The notes: generated from the letters alone by a model not told the origin. 16,981 nucleotides of DNA from JAGXIT01 sp049293335 (GCA_049293335.1 JBATSO010000020.1:1-16981), one strand, 5' to 3'; positions 1 to 6,016 are shown, numbered from the stretch's first letter. Program-made: numbers and translations.

Positions 1-239
1 ACTCCACCTCTTGGTCAGATATTGCTCGTTTTTACAACCGACACGAGAACTCCTCCTTAGCATTCTGCCACTGGCAGCATACTAACTCGTCAAACAACTC
101 GTGCCGCCTGACGGAAGTTGTAAAACCCGACAACATCTAGAGCCAGGAGCCTACGCATGGCCACCACTAGCTATGTCGCTAAAGCGACCATTCTCCAGCG
201 GCCTACGGCCGCACTCTTGTCTCTTGACTCATGTCTCTA
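1..239. repeat. Structured dispersed repeat, copy 1 (left end cut by window)
   Basis: This segment matches 3812-4061 in the same orientation. Over its first 180 bases I count 7 substitutions and no gaps (about 96% identity). After that there is a 1-base indel in an A run and a short divergent patch at about 190-197, then the match resumes. Similarity starts at base 1, so the true left end may lie outside the window. Inverted repeats present: a 29-nt hairpin at 57-85 (two mispairs here, perfect in copy 2), GTCGCT/AGCGAC at 175-188 and GCGGCC/GGCCGC at 198-212. It ends in three 7-bp units of GTCTCTT type (219-239). The substitutions do not behave like coding changes. I know of no named family for it. 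Confidence 0.85.
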
Positions 240-247
240 ATACCTTT

Positions 248-274
248 CATCCTGAGCATACGTCGAAGGATTCT
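248..274. repeat. REP-like short palindrome
   Basis: The segment has the pattern CATCCTGAGC, a short spacer, then GTCGAAGGAT. Arms ATCCT (249-253) and AGGAT (267-271) can pair. From memory it resembles short intergenic palindromes that recur in several bacterial phyla, and two relatives with a TCATNCTGA core lie at 3593-3615 and 3664-3687. It sits between repeat copy 1 and the 3' end of the NRAMP gene. The rest of 240-329 shows nothing else I can name. Confidence 0.45.
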
Positions 275-329
275 CTTTGCCCGAAATGCGACAATTGAAT
301 TAAATGTTGCGCTGCTTCCGAGACCTACC

Positions 330-1727
330 CTAGAACAGCGACCATAGGGCGGCGAGGCCGGCGGCGGCCATCATGCAGGTTGTTAGCCAGCCAATGGCGG
401 TGGTGCTGCGCCGATTGACCCAGTGGCCCATGACCTTTTTGTTGCTCGAAAGTTTTACGATAAAAAACAACACAAAAGGCGCAACTATACCATTCGCCGC
501 TGCCGAATAAATAAGTGCTTTTATAGGGTCAAGACCCACAAAGTTTAGGCTTAGCCCTACTAGCATCGAAAGAATAATAATGCCGTAAAAAGCATGCGCT
601 TGCTTGAGGGGGCTATGCAAACTGCCCTTCCAGCGCAGACTTTCGGCAATGGCATAGCTGCTACTGCCGGCCAGAACGGGTATGGCCAGCAGCCCTGTGC
701 CAATGATGCCCAGTGCAAATAAATAGTACGTGGCATCACCCGCAAATGGGCGCAGTGCTTCGGCGGCTTGAGCAGCGGTGTTTATGTTGGTAATACCGTG
801 CGGGAACAACACCCAGCCGCAAGCGGCGATAATGAAAAACATGACAAGGTTGCTTAAAAACATGCCGCTCCATACGTCTATGCGCATGCGCTTAATTTGA
901 GCAGGGGCAGTGGCGCTTTGGCGCTGCCTAAGGGTGGTTTTGCCGTGTAAAATATCTTCCTCGACTTCTTGTGAGGTTTGCCAAAAAAATAAATACGGCG
1001 AAATGGTGGTACCTAGTATGGCGCAAATGAGCAGCAAGCTGTCTCTGTTAATACTTACGTTCGGGATAAAAGCGGCTTTTATAGCCTCCTGCCAATTTAT
1101 ATGGGCTAGTAGCGCAGAGACAATGTAGCTAAGTAGTACCAGCGCCAGCCATTTTAAGTATTTTGCATACCTTTCGTAGGGGGTAAAAACCTGAAGCAGC
1201 AAGCTGAGCACCGCAAAACCCACCACAATCAAGCCAAAGGATAAGTTCGGCTGAAGTAGTTGTACGGCTTTTGCCATAGCTCCTAGGTCAGCTCCAATGT
1301 TAAATGCGTTGGCCGCAAACAAAAGGAGGGTGACAAACTTGAGCATGCGTGCCGAAAAATGGGTCCGAATGTTGCCCGCTAGCCCCCTGCCTGTTACCAT
1401 GCCGATGCGAGCGCACATTTCTTGGACAACGCTCATGAGCGGGAAAGTCCATAGGCTGAGCCACAAAAACCCAAAACCATGGCCTGCGCCAGCTTGGCTG
1501 TAGGTGGCTATACCTGATGGGTCATCATCGCTGGCGCCCGTGGTGAGGCCCGGTCCTAGGGCGTGCCAGTAGTTTTTGGCCCTTTGGCCGGCGTCTTTGC
1601 CAGGAAGTTTTTGAATAAGTCCGGTACTAGCTGACACAGATTTATCGAGAATAACAGCGGGCATTTCTACCGTTTTAGTAAAAACTTGGTCGGAGGTCAA
1701 ATGAGACGTATGCGCGGGCTTTTTCAT
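330..1727 (-). CDS. NRAMP-family divalent metal transporter, atypical subgroup
   Basis: A 465-residue multi-pass inner-membrane protein of the NRAMP (SLC11/MntH) superfamily, expected to move divalent metal ions with protons. A roughly 50-residue soluble N-terminus precedes the first helix (GPGLTTGASDDDPSGIATYS, residues 58-77). Canonical MntH proteins carry DPGN in helix 1; here it is DPSG (69-72). Canonical helix 6 carries a metal-ligating Met in an MPH-type motif; here the stretch reads GTTISPYLF (239-247), with no Met. The fold is clear, but the metal may not be manganese; magnesium or another ion is possible. Length is slightly above the usual 410-450 because of the N-terminal tail. Start ATG at 1727 has no Shine-Dalgarno; an extended -10 lies about 22 nt upstream. 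Downstream lies repeat copy 1. It is the last minus-strand gene of the block holding the DUF2202 and rhodanese genes. Confidence 0.88.
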   Translation of the reverse strand: MKKPAHTSHLTSDQVFTKTVEMPAVILDKSVSASTGLIQKLPGKDAGQRAKNYWHALGPGLTTGASDDDPSGIATYSQAGAGHGFGFLWLSLWTFPLMSVVQEMCARIGMVTGRGLAGNIRTHFSARMLKFVTLLLFAANAFNIGADLGAMAKAVQLLQPNLSFGLIVVGFAVLSLLLQVFTPYERYAKYLKWLALVLLSYIVSALLAHINWQEAIKAAFIPNVSINRDSLLLICAILGTTISPYLFFWQTSQEVEEDILHGKTTLRQRQSATAPAQIKRMRIDVWSGMFLSNLVMFFIIAACGWVLFPHGITNINTAAQAAEALRPFAGDATYYLFALGIIGTGLLAIPVLAGSSSYAIAESLRWKGSLHSPLKQAHAFYGIIILSMLVGLSLNFVGLDPIKALIYSAAANGIVAPFVLFFIVKLSSNKKVMGHWVNRRSTTAIGWLTTCMMAAAGLAALWSLF

Positions 1728-1749
1728 AACGCTTATGGCTTACCGCGTT

Positions 1750-1758
1750 ATTGTAGCA
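1750..1758 (-). promoter_or_regulatory. Extended -10 promoter element of the NRAMP gene
   Basis: On the minus strand this reads TGCTACAAT, that is TG-N-TACAAT, with 22 nt between the -10 box and the ATG. No good -35 is obvious. The expected transcript would have a leader of only about 15 nt, without a Shine-Dalgarno. Confidence 0.45.
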
Positions 1759-1772
1759 GATGTCAGTTCGGT

Positions 1773-2612
1773 CTAGTAGCGGGAAAGTTGTCGGTTGAAA
1801 GCACGTAAGTGGTTTTCTGAGGCATTACGTAGTCGCCCTAGGGTACTTATAACCGATGGGTCGGTGGCTGTCTCGAGCTGTTTTGATATGTCTGCTATAT
1901 CTTTTTCTTCTATTGCAACGCCAGCTTTATACGCTTCTTGGATGTTTTGTTTGCCTTTTGAGACGAGCTCATTGTAAAAAATTTGTAGCTCTTGGTCTAT
2001 GAACACACCGCGCTCAGAACTTCGTGGGTCGGAAATGCTTGCCGCTTGCAAGAGCGTAAGAACTTGCGATTGGTGGCTAGTTTCACTTTTAAGTATATTT
2101 CCAAATACGTTTGCACCGAAAGCGTCATAGAGCGTGGCATAGGTATCGTGAGCAAGTTTTTCTTCTTCTATAAGATACAGCAGCATTTCTTTTTGCGATT
2201 GGTTGTTTTTTTCAACGGCCGTTTGCTCTGTTGCGGGTGCAGGTAAAAGGTCCTCTTGTAAAGTTTTGACGCTGGTTGTTTTTGGCCTTGGAGCCTCTGC
2301 TGTTGGTCGGTAGGCAGGGCTGTATATGATCGCACTTGTAGCAACTATCAGCGCACCGACACTCAATAAAATACTGGTTGTTGAATACGATGGTCGGTGG
2401 CACAATTTGGCGCCAGAAATAGGTTTTTTATACAATCCAGCCAGTAAACATACATCAAAAATTGCGCCAAATAATAGCAAGAGCCCTATGCCCGTCAAAA
2501 TAGTAATAAGTAGCTGTTCACTTAAAAACAAATGTGTAAGCGTAATGACTGCAACTCCGAGTCCGCCTCGGAGGAGTCGACCAGATTGGCTTGCCAAAAA
2601 TTTTATAACCAT
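1773..2612 (-). CDS. Membrane-anchored DUF2202 ferritin-like protein with N-terminal DUF2892-like module
   Basis: A 279-residue protein from the chosen ATG, which has AAGGAG 7 nt upstream (2620-2625). A TTG start at 2633 would overlap that site and is less likely. Residues about 12-61 form two membrane segments whose layout (GRLLRGGLGVAV, then a helix, then FDVCLLAGLY) resembles the DUF2892/YgaP-type membrane domain; C54 falls where that family has its Cys. A third membrane helix spans about 79-98, followed by a linker. Residues 141-279 match DUF2202, a four-helix ferritin-like fold, with candidate metal ligands in EEEKLAHD (149-156), ESHQ-region E177/H180 and ENH (266-268). DUF2202 has no firmly established reaction; a di-metal site is inferred. 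Neighbours are an NRAMP transporter and rhodaneses. YgaP itself joins a rhodanese to this kind of membrane domain, so the context is suggestive. The family call is good; the function is unknown. Confidence 0.75.
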   Translation of the reverse strand: MVIKFLASQSGRLLRGGLGVAVITLTHLFLSEQLLITILTGIGLLLLFGAIFDVCLLAGLYKKPISGAKLCHRPSYSTTSILLSVGALIVATSAIIYSPAYRPTAEAPRPKTTSVKTLQEDLLPAPATEQTAVEKNNQSQKEMLLYLIEEEKLAHDTYATLYDAFGANVFGNILKSETSHQSQVLTLLQAASISDPRSSERGVFIDQELQIFYNELVSKGKQNIQEAYKAGVAIEEKDIADISKQLETATDPSVISTLGRLRNASENHLRAFNRQLSRY

Positions 2613-2643
2613 ACAAATTCTCCTTGTTAACAACTAAAAACTG

Positions 2644-2673
2644 TTTATAAAGATCTGCGGTTGCCATGTCCAA
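2644..2673 (-). promoter_or_regulatory. Candidate sigma70-type promoter for the DUF2202 gene
   Basis: On the minus strand, -35 TTGGAC (2668-2673) and -10 TATAAA (2644-2649) are 18 nt apart. They lie about 32 nt before the ATG at 2612, leaving room for the AAGGAG site. The rest of the 153-bp gap to the rhodanese stop shows nothing else. Confidence 0.45.
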
Positions 2674-2765
2674 AACAGAATTTATTTGACCATTAGGCTG
2701 GTGGAGTTGCCATGAGAGTAGCGCTGTGCGTTATGTTGAGGGCAGAGGTATCGTATTTTGTAAAT

Positions 2766-3197
2766 CTAAAGTGTGCCGCCTTCTTTGGTTAGTGTGCCGC
2801 CCATAGCTTTAACTGCGTCTAGCCCGCCAAGGTCGGTAACATTGGTGAAACCTGCATCGCGCAAAAGTTGCGCGGCAGTGTGGGATCGATTACCACTACG
2901 ACAATATACATACACTGCCTGAGTTTTATCTGAACTTGGCATAGTGCCCGCCTGAATATCTTGCACAGGAACGTTTTTGGCGGGTGCAAAGTAGCCAGCA
3001 GCGTATTCTTCGGGCGTGCGAACATCGAGCAGCAAGACGCTTCCCTTTTCGGCTTCGGTCTTGATAGTTGCAAAACTGAGGCGTGCCGCTTGTTCGGTTA
3101 CAACTTTTTCTTTTGGCGCAGAGGCTGGCTTAGTAAGCAATAAAAATCCTACAATACTAGCAGCCACAATTGCAATAACTACACCTAGCTTTTTCAT
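2766..3197 (-). CDS. Membrane-anchored or exported single-domain rhodanese
   Basis: A 143-residue protein. MKKLG followed by a hydrophobic stretch (about 5-22) looks like an uncleaved signal anchor or signal peptide, placing the domain outside the membrane. The rhodanese domain (about 38-135) shows LLDVRTPEEYAAGYF (56-70) and the active-site loop CRSGNRS with catalytic C99. Rhodaneses transfer sulfane sulfur through a Cys persulfide; the physiological donor and acceptor are unknown here. The C-terminus contains a small duplication, GGTL-TKE-GGTL, encoded by a repeated AGTGTGCCGCC on the plus strand. ATG at 3197 has AAAGGG about 8 nt upstream. It diverges from a second, soluble rhodanese across an inverted-repeat region and lies upstream of the DUF2202 and NRAMP genes on the same strand. 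Confidence 0.9.
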   Translation of the reverse strand: MKKLGVVIAIVAASIVGFLLLTKPASAPKEKVVTEQAARLSFATIKTEAEKGSVLLLDVRTPEEYAAGYFAPAKNVPVQDIQAGTMPSSDKTQAVYVYCRSGNRSHTAAQLLRDAGFTNVTDLGGLDAVKAMGGTLTKEGGTL

Positions 3198-3213
3198 ACC
3201 AATGCCCTTTCGT

Positions 3214-3240
3214 TATAGTAATACTATACAGTGTATAGTA
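3214..3240. promoter_or_regulatory. Overlapping palindromes: probable operator of divergent rhodanese promoters
   Basis: Two perfect odd palindromes overlap: TATAGTA-A-TACTATA (3214-3228) and TACTATACA-G-TGTATAGTA (3222-3240). Together they give three alternating heptamer half-sites. They occupy the gap between the divergent rhodaneses and overlap their likely -10 boxes (TATAGT/TACTAT). The TACA/TGTA core recalls BlaI/CopY-type operators, but those have a 2-nt centre rather than 1. No regulator gene is nearby in the window. Confidence 0.55.
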
Positions 3241-3275
3241 AAGTAGAAAGTAATAAAATAAAAGGAGTGTATACT

Positions 3276-3542
3276 GTGGCTCGAGTTATTATAGATGTAC
3301 GTCAACCGATGGAATTTAAGATGGGGCATGTGAAGGGCGCTCTGAATATACCGCCGAGCAAACTCATGGATGGCCCAAGCGAACTAGCAGAACTACCGCG
3401 CGATACCGAACTGGTGGTGTACTGCTTAAGTGGTAGTCGCAGTAATGCCTCGATTCCGTTTCTAAAAGCGATGGGTTTTACAAATATTGTAAACGGCATA
3501 AATAAACATCATGTTGAAAGAAATTACCCGCCACTAACCTAA
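3276..3542 (+). CDS. Small cytoplasmic single-domain rhodanese (GlpE/PspE-like)
   Basis: An 88-residue protein from GTG at 3276, chosen because AAAGGAG (3261-3267) sits 8 nt upstream. An in-frame GTG at 3231 would add 15 residues that read through the operator and this Shine-Dalgarno, so it is rejected. There is no signal sequence. It shows VIIDVRQPMEFKMGHVKGA (residues 4-22) and the active loop CLSGSRS with catalytic C50. It is a minimal domain, somewhat shorter than GlpE (about 108 residues), lacking the first strand and helix before DVR. Expected role is sulfane-sulfur transfer in the cytosol, perhaps paired with the anchored rhodanese opposite it. The two share the divergent control region, so co-regulation is likely. 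Confidence 0.85.
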   Translation: MARVIIDVRQPMEFKMGHVKGALNIPPSKLMDGPSELAELPRDTELVVYCLSGSRSNASIPFLKAMGFTNIVNGINKHHVERNYPPLT

Positions 3543-3551
3543 TTTTCATTT

Positions 3552-3578
3552 GGAATGAGGAATGAGGAATGAGGAATG
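3552..3578. repeat. 7-bp tandem repeat, unit GGAATGA, 3.9 copies
   Basis: Three perfect GGAATGA units (3552-3572) and a partial fourth start 10 nt after the rhodanese stop. This is the first of three arrays in this gap that share a 7-bp period but not a sequence. Confidence 0.85.
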
Positions 3579-3592
3579 GCTGCCGCACGTCC

Positions 3593-3615
3593 GTCATGCT
3601 GAATTCATTTCAACA
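3593..3615. repeat. REP-like short palindrome
   Basis: GTCATGCTGAA, then a TTCAT loop, then TTCAACA: arms at 3597-3603 and 3609-3615 pair with one mismatch. It shares the TCATNCTGA core with the elements at 248-274 and 3664-3687. Confidence 0.4.
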
Positions 3616-3663
3616 CCCACACTTTCTCCACCACATCCCATACCCACCACTATCCTCTCTCCT

Positions 3664-3687
3664 GTCATCCTGAGCTCGACTCAGGAT
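3664..3687. repeat. REP-like short palindrome, perfect 8-bp stem
   Basis: GTC precedes ATCCTGAG (3667-3674), a CTCGA loop and CTCAGGAT (3680-3687). The stem is perfect. No T-run follows, so it is not a typical intrinsic terminator. Confidence 0.5.
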
Positions 3688-3763
3688 CCCTTCCACCTCC
3701 CGCGCTTCAACTCTAACCCAACAACGTTCCTTCTCCGTTCTGTGTCGCCCCCCAACAGGGCAC

Positions 3764-3793
3764 CCAAGACCTTTTGCTGCCAAAAGGCCTTGG
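3764..3793. repeat. Hairpin-forming inverted repeat
   Basis: CCAAG-A-CCTTTTG, loop CTGC, CAAAAGG-C-CTTGG: twelve pairs around one A/C mispair. It lies just left of repeat copy 2 and may belong to that element, since the corresponding region of copy 1 is outside the window. It has no U-tract on either side. Confidence 0.5.
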
Positions 3794-3811
3794 AACCAAA
3801 ACCAGGCCACA

Positions 3812-4061
3812 ACTCCAGCTCTTGGTCAGATATTGATCGTTTTTACAACCGACACGAGAACTCCTCCTTAGCATACTGCCACTGGCAGTATGCTAACTCG
3901 TCAAACAACTCGTGCCGCCTAACGGAAGTTGTAAAACCCGACAACATCTAGAGCCAGGAGCCTACGTATGGCCACCACTAGCTATGTCGCTAAAAGCGAC
4001 CATCAACAATGAGCGGCCTACGGCCGCACTCTTGTCTCATGTCTCATGTCTCTTGACTCTA
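3812..4061. repeat. Structured dispersed repeat, copy 2
   Basis: Direct repeat of 1-239. As a plus-strand RNA it could form nested stems: TTTTACAAC (3841-3849) with GTTGTAAAA (3928-3936); CACGAG (3853-3858) with CTCGTG (3909-3914); a perfect 13-bp hairpin with loop ACT (3868-3896); CCG/CGG around CCTAA (3915-3925); then GTCGCT/AGCGAC (3986-4000) and GCGGCC/GGCCGC (4013-4027). It ends in 7-bp units GTCTCAT, GTCTCAT, GTCTCTT, GACTCTA (4034-4061). All stems except the 13-bp hairpin are unchanged in copy 1. Whether it is transcribed cannot be told from the sequence. Confidence 0.85.
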
Positions 4062-4095
4062 CACACACCAGTTGAACCAAAGGTTTACACTGCTT

Positions 4096-4151
4096 CCAAG
4101 ATCCAAGATCCAAGATCCAAGCTCCAAGATCCAAGCTCCAAGCTCCAAGAC
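4096..4151. repeat. 7-bp tandem repeat, unit CCAAGAT/CCAAGCT, 8 copies
   Basis: Eight consecutive heptamers: CCAAGAT three times, CCAAGCT, CCAAGAT, CCAAGCT twice, CCAAGAC. Variation is confined to the last two bases of the unit. It ends 4 nt before the stop codon of the convergent carboxypeptidase gene. Copy number may vary by slippage. Confidence 0.9.
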
Positions 4152-4155
4152 CTCC

Positions 4156-4932
4156 CTACCTATAATCAGGCGCCGCAGGCAGGTCAAAAAACTCTTCAAG
4201 AGTTGTAATGTTTTTTGCTTTCATTTCGGCCGCCAGCTCTGTACCGACATAACGCAGGTGCCACGGCTCATATTTATAACCGGTCACCGCTGTTTTATTA
4301 GCTGGGTAGCGCAAAATAAAACCATACTCATGGGCATGGGCGGCAACCCACTTACCTGCTGGCAAGTCTGCAAAGCATTCATCGACATCACATTGTTGGT
4401 CAAGCGGTTCGACATCAAACGCTAAGCCTGTTTGGTGCTCGCTGTAGCCAGGTCGGGCGCTGTAGGTATCGGCGGCCGCTTGCCCACTCTTTGTTACGTA
4501 GCCATTATATAAGCCAGTTTGAAAACTGTACGACCGAAAGCCGCTCGAAAGCATCAGCGGTGTTTGATCGGCCTTGGCGGCGGCAAACATGACCTCAACT
4601 GCCTTGGCTGTTTCTGTGCGCAGGCGCATCGATTCGTTGCCAGGCACGCGCTGCGGGACGTTGGGTTCGACAAGGTCAGTCGGGCTATAGGCAGAGGGAT
4701 TCAAGGGTCGAACTTTATTCACAACCACCCATTGGCTGGTTGGATCTTCAAGTGAAAACCGTTGTTTATGAAAGGAATCCTTTGGCTGAGCCATGGTTGA
4801 TTGCTTAGTTGTCGACTGAGGGGTTGGGGCAGAAGCACCACCGTGAAATAAAAATAGTGCACAGAGCAGTACTCCCACCCCAGCCAGAACGGCCACACTA
4901 AACAGAAACACTTTTGAAGATTTTTTTGCCAT
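4156..4932 (-). CDS. VanY-like D-alanyl-D-alanine carboxypeptidase (peptidase M15B)
   Basis: A 258-residue exported or membrane-anchored zinc peptidase that should trim the terminal D-Ala from peptidoglycan stem peptides. MAKKSSK followed by a hydrophobic segment (about 8-29) is a signal anchor; a low-complexity Ser/Thr/Pro linker follows. The catalytic domain (about 95-250) shows GFRSYSFQTGLY (131-142), SEHQTGLAFD (164-173) with zinc ligands H166 and D173, and EPWHLRYVG (222-230) with general base E222 and zinc ligand H225. ATG at 4932 gives a clean signal sequence and has -10 TATACT 8 nt upstream. An in-frame GTG at 4974 would read through that promoter and is disfavoured. The gene diverges from the hydrolase-glycosyltransferase series, which fits an envelope locus. 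It is probably part of wall maturation rather than vancomycin resistance: no other van gene is seen. Confidence 0.92.
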   Translation of the reverse strand: MAKKSSKVFLFSVAVLAGVGVLLCALFLFHGGASAPTPQSTTKQSTMAQPKDSFHKQRFSLEDPTSQWVVVNKVRPLNPSAYSPTDLVEPNVPQRVPGNESMRLRTETAKAVEVMFAAAKADQTPLMLSSGFRSYSFQTGLYNGYVTKSGQAAADTYSARPGYSEHQTGLAFDVEPLDQQCDVDECFADLPAGKWVAAHAHEYGFILRYPANKTAVTGYKYEPWHLRYVGTELAAEMKAKNITTLEEFFDLPAAPDYR

Positions 4933-4940
4933 ACGCTTAC

Positions 4941-4946
4941 AGTATA
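4941..4946 (-). promoter_or_regulatory. -10 box next to the carboxypeptidase start (leaderless-type)
   Basis: TATACT on the minus strand ends 8 nt before the ATG at 4932, so transcription should begin at or beside the start codon. A weak TTGAGT lies 19 nt upstream. There is no Shine-Dalgarno in between. Confidence 0.5.
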
Positions 4947-4997
4947 CCTTGAGACATTCAGTATTACTCAACACTTACCAAATGGGGTTGCACTCTT

Positions 4998-6014
4998 ATG
5001 GCAAAACAGCGTATTATAACAGATAAGAATACTAAAGAAACGTGGTGCGAGCACATGAGTGTGGTAACTGAGGCGGCTGACTACATTGAGCCGTTACATA
5101 TCAACAAAATGAAGGGCCGTATGCTCTATTTGCCCGCCAAAAAGAAACAAAGGCGGGAAATTTTAGTTATTTACGGCCACCACTCGTCACTTGAACGTTG
5201 GTGGGGCTTGGTGCAAAATTTTAATGATTTTGGTGCCGTTACCATGCCAGACCTACCTGGCTTTGGTGGCATGGATAGTTTTTATAGCATTGGCCGAGCT
5301 GCTACCCTCGATAATTACGCCGATTATATGGCGGCATTTATAAAGCTGCGCTATCGCCGTAAAAAGGTTAGTATTGTCGGGATTTCATTTGGTTTTTTGG
5401 TCGCTACCCGTATGCTTCAGCGCTACCCAGAACTTACAAAAAAGGTAGAATTTTTGGTAAGCGCCATGGGTTTTATGCGGGCCGATAACTTTAAGTTTTC
5501 GCCTAGTCGGTACAAAGCATATTTACATAGTGCCGAGGTTTTTTCTATACCACCCTTTCCTTTTATATTTAGACATACAATCTTGCCCGCCCCTGTTATT
5601 CGTGCCTTTTACGCTCGAACAAACAACGCAAAACACAAGTTTAAAAACGCAGCAGGCGACGATAAACTCAAAAAAGATATGATGGATATGGAGGTTTCGT
5701 TGTGGCAGAATAACGATGTTCGGACCTACATGTGTACGACAGTAGAACTTCTAACGGTCGATAACTGCAACGAAAAAATTGACCTTCCAGTGTGGCATGT
5801 TCACACACCGAACGACAATTATTTCGATAACGCCATCATAGAACAGCAAATGCGTGTTGTTTTTAGCAATTTTTACCCCGTGCCTATTCAGGCAGCGTCT
5901 CATTCGCCCAGCGTAATCGCTACAAAAAAGGAGGCTGCCGCCTTTATCCCCCCCGCTCTTCGAAAAATACTTAAAAAATCTCCAGAAAAAGCACGCCAGC
6001 CAGGTAAAACATAA
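4998..6014 (+). CDS. Alpha/beta-hydrolase fold protein, substrate unknown
   Basis: A 338-residue protein without signal peptide or membrane helix. The alpha/beta-hydrolase core runs from about 53 to 315: strand and oxyanion region LVIYGHHSSLERWW (56-69), PDLPGFGG (84-91), nucleophile elbow GISFG with S130, and a probable acid D273 in HTPNDNYF and base H302 in SHSPSV. So the Ser-Asp-His triad appears complete. A cap domain lies at about 160-250. The substrate cannot be read from sequence; an esterase or lipase acting on a lipid or glycolipid would fit the two glycosyltransferases that follow 22 nt downstream. An alternative start is ATG at residue 20. No clear Shine-Dalgarno precedes either start. 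The very basic C-terminus (KKSPEKARQPGK) is noted without interpretation. Confidence 0.8.
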   Translation: MAKQRIITDKNTKETWCEHMSVVTEAADYIEPLHINKMKGRMLYLPAKKKQRREILVIYGHHSSLERWWGLVQNFNDFGAVTMPDLPGFGGMDSFYSIGRAATLDNYADYMAAFIKLRYRRKKVSIVGISFGFLVATRMLQRYPELTKKVEFLVSAMGFMRADNFKFSPSRYKAYLHSAEVFSIPPFPFIFRHTILPAPVIRAFYARTNNAKHKFKNAAGDDKLKKDMMDMEVSLWQNNDVRTYMCTTVELLTVDNCNEKIDLPVWHVHTPNDNYFDNAIIEQQMRVVFSNFYPVPIQAASHSPSVIATKKEAAAFIPPALRKILKKSPEKARQPGKT

Positions 6015-6016
6015 AA

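Noticed and set aside
101..298. Open frame in repeat copy 1 (starts MPPDGSCKTR) with a matching frame at 3912-4208 (MPPNGSCKTR)
   Set aside because: The similarity is DNA-level. In the shared 28 codons both differences are amino-acid changing (GAC/AAC, GCA/GTA) with no synonymous ones, and a 1-base indel then breaks the frame. No ribosome site is present.
2613..2633. TTG start for the DUF2202 gene
   Set aside because: It lies upstream of AAGGAG, which is ideally placed for the ATG at 2612.
3231..3275. Upstream GTG start for the cytosolic rhodanese
   Set aside because: The extension would begin inside the palindromic operator and encode the AAAGGAG ribosome site itself. GTG at 3276 is correctly spaced from that site.
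3764..3793. Intrinsic terminator
   Set aside because: The hairpin is strong but no T-run follows on either strand, and it lies more than 220 nt past the rhodanese stop.
3562..3951. 129-residue open frame in the gap after the second rhodanese
   Set aside because: It runs through a heptamer array, two palindromes, a hairpin and half of repeat copy 2. Composition is Pro/Thr/Ser-rich low complexity and no family is recognisable.
4096..4151. Possible CRISPR array
   Set aside because: Units are 7 bp, contiguous and without spacers. It is a simple tandem repeat, and no cas genes are in the window.
4156..4932. Vancomycin-resistance determinant
   Set aside because: M15B carboxypeptidases of this kind are common in peptidoglycan maturation. 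No vanH/A/X or two-component genes are nearby.
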